Positions 60,319 through 64,000 of a stretch of DNA of 64,000 nucleotides are shown here, piece after piece. Source of the stretch: Lachnospiraceae bacterium (lineage in GTDB: Bacteria > Bacillota > Clostridia > Lachnospirales > Lachnospiraceae). Positions within the stretch are counted from its first letter, which is position 1; every line of letters starts with the position of its first letter. The stretch covers positions 47,565-111,564 of the forward strand of contig JAFRSD010000023.1 of NCBI GenBank assembly GCA_017427775.1. The letters are read 5' to 3'. A program made the translations under genes and the position numbers. The notes under the pieces were generated by a model, which was given only the letters and a program-made list of their open reading frames with translations, was not told the origin of the DNA and did not search any database.

Positions 60319-60795
60319 TCACTTCGCCGGGCTTTTTCGGAATCTCGCCAATGCCTCTTCATTCACAATGCCGTTCCGCATCAGATACAGATGCTTGTCC
60401 GCGCAGGCAATCTTCCGCACTTCCATTCCCTCCACCACATTGGAATGAACGGAAAAGATGCCGCAGCGCCCCTTAAGGAACCGCTCCGCCAGATGCCATT
60501 CGGCAAAGAATGCATCAACGAGGGACGGAAACTTCTGATACACAACATCCTCATTTTCGTCCATAAACTTAGCCATCAGCATTCGGTCGTCCGTCCACTG
60601 CACATAAATGTCTATGTCATGGACGGTATCGTTTTCGGTATTTACCATGCTCCCGAAGAGAATGATCTCCTCAATCCGGTTATAATACCGATAATCCGCC
60701 TTTCCGGCATTGATCAGGGATGCCCGTTCGATGAATTCAAGTATCTTCTTCTCGCAGGTTGCCCGAAGGTATTCCCGCTTCTTGCCTTCCGCCAT
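60319..60795 (-). CDS. Nucleotidyltransferase-fold protein, 158 aa
   Basis: A 158-residue protein with the minimal nucleotidyltransferase signature IEEIILFGSMVN ... HDIDIYVQW (Gly-Ser, then Asp-x-Asp 12 residues later), about residues 40-68. Such proteins transfer nucleotides to proteins or small molecules; MNT antitoxins are one class, but no HEPN partner is adjacent. GGAGG precedes the ATG at 60795. It is the last gene of the operon that contains the sortase. Confidence 0.75.
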   Translation of the reverse strand: MAEGKKREYLRATCEKKILEFIERASLINAGKADYRYYNRIEEIILFGSMVNTENDTVHDIDIYVQWTDDRMLMAKFMDENEDVVYQKFPSLVDAFFAEWHLAERFLKGRCGIFSVHSNVVEGMEVRKIACADKHLYLMRNGIVNEEALARFRKSPAK

Positions 60796-60816
60796 GGCCC
60801 CCTCCAAAACAAGATT

Positions 60817-61794
60817 TTAATGTCCCCAATGAGACGCAAGATAAAGCATACCGCTCTGGCGGTCAATACAGGTCCCGACATAACGGGAAACGCTGGACTC
60901 CACTCTTTTGTTGATGCCGGCCGCTGCTGTCGAAACCGAACCCGGCACTGAACTGAGTCCTTTTTCAAGTTCTCGTATCATTTCACGGTTTTTCTCTTCT
61001 ATTGCACAGAGTTCGCGGTAAATCTCGGACTGACGGCCGATGACGGTGTCCATTTTCGCGGATATCTCCTTAAGGGAAGCGTTAAACTGATCCGCGCGGA
61101 GCTCCTGGCGGACGAGGTAGTATAACCCGTCCGTTCCCTCTAATTTCCGTGAAATCCCGAGATTAAAGAAGTTCGCCATATAACGCATCGGAATCAACCT
61201 TCGGTAATCCGCACCGATGCCGGCCTTTTCGTAGAGTTCGGCTAACGTCTCCGCCTCTTTCTTTTCCAGATTCCGAAGATCCCACTGCTCTTTATTGATT
61301 TTAACGATTTTTATCTTTTCGTCAAAGACACGGGCAGCATCTGCCTCGACAGCAGCCCGATACGCTTCTGCCTTCGGAGCCGTTTCAAGTTCCCATGTCT
61401 GCCGTTCTTTTGCAACGGCCTTTCTATAAAGATGCGTGTCAATCAGGCCGCCGAGCCAGCCAAATCCCAAGGCGCAGACGGCGGTCCACAAAATCCACCC
61501 GGCAAAAGAAAGAAGGACAATCAGAATGGCGGGAAGGTCCGGTTCATCCAGCGCCTTAATGAAGAGATAAAAGGAAACCACACCAAGCACCGCGCCAAAG
61601 ATGGCAAAAGCCTTTGCAAATCGGATGCCTATGTCTTTTCGAGGCTGAAACCCGGGAACCGGAGCAATCTTCTTCGGGATGGCATACCGGCTGACCTTTT
61701 CGGTCAGTTCCTCGTTCAACCGCATGGTCTGGTACCGTTCCTTTTCCAATTCGTAGATGGCATTCAACGCTTCGCCAAGTTCCTTCTCGCTCAT
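60817..61794 (-). CDS. Membrane protein, 325 aa
   Basis: A 325-residue protein with coiled N-terminus, two membrane segments (about 60-82 and 88-118), then a long coiled or helical cytoplasmic part (about 130-300). No family recognised. It is co-transcribed with the sortase and nucleotidyltransferase genes. Confidence 0.7.
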   Translation of the reverse strand: MSEKELGEALNAIYELEKERYQTMRLNEELTEKVSRYAIPKKIAPVPGFQPRKDIGIRFAKAFAIFGAVLGVVSFYLFIKALDEPDLPAILIVLLSFAGWILWTAVCALGFGWLGGLIDTHLYRKAVAKERQTWELETAPKAEAYRAAVEADAARVFDEKIKIVKINKEQWDLRNLEKKEAETLAELYEKAGIGADYRRLIPMRYMANFFNLGISRKLEGTDGLYYLVRQELRADQFNASLKEISAKMDTVIGRQSEIYRELCAIEEKNREMIRELEKGLSSVPGSVSTAAAGINKRVESSVSRYVGTCIDRQSGMLYLASHWGH

Positions 61795-61807
61795 ACATTT
61801 ACCCCGC

Positions 61808-62728
61808 TCATTTTCTTACAAAGACAACAACAAAACGCCCGTTCTTCCGGTCATATCCACGGTCGCAGGTGGAAAGCGTCAAATAATGCGCCGCTCCCGC
61901 CGTCGCTCCTTCCGCTTTGACTTTGCTTCTCCTAAGAATTTCCTCTGAATAGCTGGTCAGGTCTTTTGGACCGGTGAAAGCCGTCTGTTCATACAGAAAA
62001 CTGTCCGTAGTGGAAACATTATAGCAGCAGAAAAACTCATACACAAGAGGCGTGTCACCGATGACCAACTCAATCCTCGCGTGATTCTTTGCAAAATCCT
62101 TATTCTTATACTTCAGTAACTGCGTGAACATTCCGTAGCCGGTTGCAGCCATGTTGTGACCGTATAGCACAAGGTTAGGGATTGATGTCGGATCGGACAC
62201 GTTGTTGTGCGTGAAGATTGTACCGAACGCGCTTTTGGTCTTTCCGTCGTAGGCGGTATCTTCATAAATACTCTTTTTGTTTCCGACCGCCGCAAACGGA
62301 TAGTCGACCTCCGTGCCGGGAATCCGTATCCATCCGGCGATGTCGGGGTTGATCGCGTAAAGCTGCTCCAAGCTGATGGTTCCCGAATTGACCGTACCGC
62401 CCGACTTTTGTTCCGGCTCCCGCGTGGGTTCCGGCGTGGGCGACTCCGTCGGTTCTAACGTCGGAACCGGTGTCGGCGACGGAACGCCTGTCGGCTTCGG
62501 CGCATCGGTTGGCTGATACACGATTTCCGTCCGCTCCTCGGGACGCTCCTCGATCACGGACGGCAGAGCAACCAACTCTGCCGCCTCGTCGTGAATCTTC
62601 TGAATGTCCTCCTCTATCTTATCCTGATTGGCATCCCAAACGAGATAGCCAATCAGGCCGATAAAGGAGCATAGAAAAACCGCAATCACAATCCAGCATA
62701 TCACTTTTTCGAATTTACTGTCTTCCAT
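61808..62728 (-). CDS. srtB: Class B sortase
   Basis: A 306-residue membrane-anchored transpeptidase. An N-terminal membrane segment (about 10-30) is followed by a Thr-Pro-Glu linker (about 70-110) and a sortase domain with catalytic His in LYGHNM (near 193), Cys in TLSTCD (near 288) and Arg in GRFVVVF near the end, as in class B enzymes. The linker puts the enzyme away from the membrane. It lies 6 bp after the CnaB adhesin gene, its probable substrate. Confidence 0.9.
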   Translation of the reverse strand: MEDSKFEKVICWIVIAVFLCSFIGLIGYLVWDANQDKIEEDIQKIHDEAAELVALPSVIEERPEERTEIVYQPTDAPKPTGVPSPTPVPTLEPTESPTPEPTREPEQKSGGTVNSGTISLEQLYAINPDIAGWIRIPGTEVDYPFAAVGNKKSIYEDTAYDGKTKSAFGTIFTHNNVSDPTSIPNLVLYGHNMAATGYGMFTQLLKYKNKDFAKNHARIELVIGDTPLVYEFFCCYNVSTTDSFLYEQTAFTGPKDLTSYSEEILRRSKVKAEGATAGAAHYLTLSTCDRGYDRKNGRFVVVFVRK

Positions 62729-62734
62729 AAATCC

Positions 62735-64000
62735 TTACTCTTGTCTGTTTGATAAAACCTGGCATGCAGACTCCAGCAATGTTGCCTCGCTGCGCTCACG
62801 CTGTCTGCGGTCGTAGATTGCCGCCAAAGCGAACAATGCGCCGATCATTGCGATAATCAGGATAAAGAGCGTCATGTTCGACCGCTCGCCCGTTTTCTCT
62901 TCCGGCAGGTTAATCACCGGAACAGGCTCTGCGTTCTCCCATGTTCCGTCTACATGAACATCCAAACGGAATTCCGAGAGCTGCATTCCTTCAAGCGGTT
63001 TCGTCTCCTTGATGATATAGTCGCCGTAGGCAAGCTGTTCAAATCTTACGATACCGTTTTCGTCCGACATTACAACCTGAACCGGAAGTTCTTCGAGGTC
63101 ATAAATGGTAAATTCAACGCCCTTCAGAGGATGCCCGCCTTCGTCCGTCTTCAAAAGCTCAACCTTGGCGACATCGTCCTTTACAACCGTCGTTCCGTCA
63201 ATCGTTCCGTCTTCCTTCACCGTAAAACTTAATACCTCAGCAAAGATTGCGTAGCCGCTCGGCGCATAAACCTCACGGAAGGTATAGGTACGTCCGATAA
63301 GCGCATAGAATTCAGGGATGTTACCGTCCTCGTCCGTCAGCTGGTCGAAGATTACGTGACCTTCCTCGTCGTAGACCTGAATCTGCGTTCCAGGAAGCGG
63401 CGTGTCATCCATCAGCGCTTTCTTTGAAATCTGCACCTTCTTCGTGCGGAGGCGGTTCACAACGGAGCCGTCCTCTCCGTTCGGGTATACACGAATCTGT
63501 GTTTCATGACCAACCGCTTCGAGCGTGAACGGATACGAATTCTCATCAATATAGTAACCGTCCTTGGTCTTCAATTCCTTTACGGAGTATTTCCCAAGAG
63601 GAAGTTTAGTTGAAAAATCGATCCGTCCGTCAATACCGGTCGTTCCGAGAAGAACCAGGGATCCTTTCTCTATCGTTCCGTCAGTACCGGCGAAATCCTG
63701 CTCCGCAAAGACACCGAAGATAAAACCTTCGCCCGGCTGAAGCTGTACGGAAGTCGACACGCGCTCACCGCTCTTTGTCGTAACGAAAACTTCCGCTTCC
63801 TTGTAAACCATAACAGAAGTGTCGGCCTGCTTGTTCTCATGTGTCAGATGCTCCACAACAATGGTGGTCACTTCGTCTTTCTTCTTTAATTCCACGGTTC
63901 CGACATAAGGCACCTTAACGTAGCCCGACGGAGCCTCGTCCTCAACCACAACATACTTTCCGAGAGGAAGGTCGTCCGTAAAGACTTCCGAATCCGTGCT
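62735..64000 (-). CDS. CnaB/SpaA-type repeat surface protein, C-terminal part
   Basis: The frame is open to the right edge; about 421 residues are visible, the start lying beyond. Several CnaB-type domains are present, each with the pattern ...LPLGKYxVxE...GY (as in LPLGKYVVVEDEAPSGYV and LPLGKYSVKELKTKDGYY), which in relatives form isopeptide bonds. The C-terminus has a membrane segment and a basic tail (RRQRER), preceded by NLPEEKTGERSN but no LPxTG. It is probably a pilin or adhesin processed by the neighbouring sortase, for cell contact during transfer or host attachment. Confidence 0.85.
   Translation of the reverse strand, partial: STDSEVFTDDLPLGKYVVVEDEAPSGYVKVPYVGTVELKKKDEVTTIVVEHLTHENKQADTSVMVYKEAEVFVTTKSGERVSTSVQLQPGEGFIFGVFAEQDFAGTDGTIEKGSLVLLGTTGIDGRIDFSTKLPLGKYSVKELKTKDGYYIDENSYPFTLEAVGHETQIRVYPNGEDGSVVNRLRTKKVQISKKALMDDTPLPGTQIQVYDEEGHVIFDQLTDEDGNIPEFYALIGRTYTFREVYAPSGYAIFAEVLSFTVKEDGTIDGTTVVKDDVAKVELLKTDEGGHPLKGVEFTIYDLEELPVQVVMSDENGIVRFEQLAYGDYIIKETKPLEGMQLSEFRLDVHVDGTWENAEPVPVINLPEEKTGERSNMTLFILIIAMIGALFALAAIYDRRQRERSEATLLESACQVLSNRQE

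Overview
The window looks like part of a large mobile element (conjugative plasmid or integrative conjugative element) of a low-to-mid GC Firmicute, most likely a gut Clostridium-type bacterium of the Lachnospiraceae kind. The signs are strong AAAGGAG ribosome binding sites, long Thr-Pro-rich linkers in surface proteins, a class B sortase with a CnaB-type adhesin, a DUF5688 protein, and canonical 17-bp-spaced promoters. I see no rRNA, tRNA, CRISPR array or housekeeping gene block. Many genes match no family I know.

Layout. 0-6 kb: conjugation genes (VirD4/TraG-type coupling protein on the minus strand; divergently a ribbon-helix-helix regulator and a membrane-anchored M23 peptidase). 6-11.6 kb: a restriction-modification pair, including one 1544-residue GIY-YIG/helicase/methylase fusion. 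11.7-15.1 kb: a minus-strand operon ending in an ArdC antirestriction protein. 15.4-17.7 kb: three plus-strand genes of unknown role, one a Thr-Pro-rich membrane protein. 17.9-21.2 kb: an AP2-domain protein, a SprT-like protein and an IS4-family insertion with a 10-bp target duplication. 21.2-31.1 kb: mostly unknown minus-strand genes with several copies of a dispersed GC-rich repeat. 31.4-34.9 kb: an XRE membrane regulator, a DUF2971 protein, a CFI-box protein and a Phd/PIN toxin-antitoxin pair. 35.2-42 kb: a DUF5688 protein and a 1775-residue DarB-like methylase-helicase. 42.6-52.5 kb: one long operon encoding a UvrD-type helicase, a DNA polymerase III delta-like protein, and an E2-like, a JAMM peptidase and an E1/ThiF-like protein (a PRTRC-like, ubiquitin-type set), then HAD and unknown proteins. 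52.5-59.5 kb: a serine recombinase, a PD-(D/E)XK-like protein, a ComEC-type hydrolase, a tyrosine-recombinase relative lacking the nucleophile, a DUF2325 protein and unknowns. 60.3-64 kb: nucleotidyltransferase, membrane protein, sortase B and a CnaB adhesin running off the right edge.

The most unusual signal is in the RNA leaders. Several minus-strand operons start with a strong promoter, then a small multi-helix structure at the RNA 5' end, then one or more intrinsic terminators before the first gene. At least ten minus-strand genes carry a hairpin directly upstream of AGAAAGGA(G), introduced by a T-run plus TAC or similar. Four of these carry a second hairpin between the ribosome binding site and the AUG, and the two hairpins are mutually complementary, so that two exclusive folds are possible. 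Together with a family of 127-210 bp intergenic repeats (plus one longer copy) ending in TCCACCGCCG/CGGCGGTGGA, this suggests an element-wide regulatory system at the RNA level. That is inference from base pairing only.

The genes fit a self-transmissible element that carries its own transfer, anti-restriction, restriction, DNA metabolism and surface-attachment functions, with a ubiquitin-like conjugation module embedded in its DNA-processing operon.
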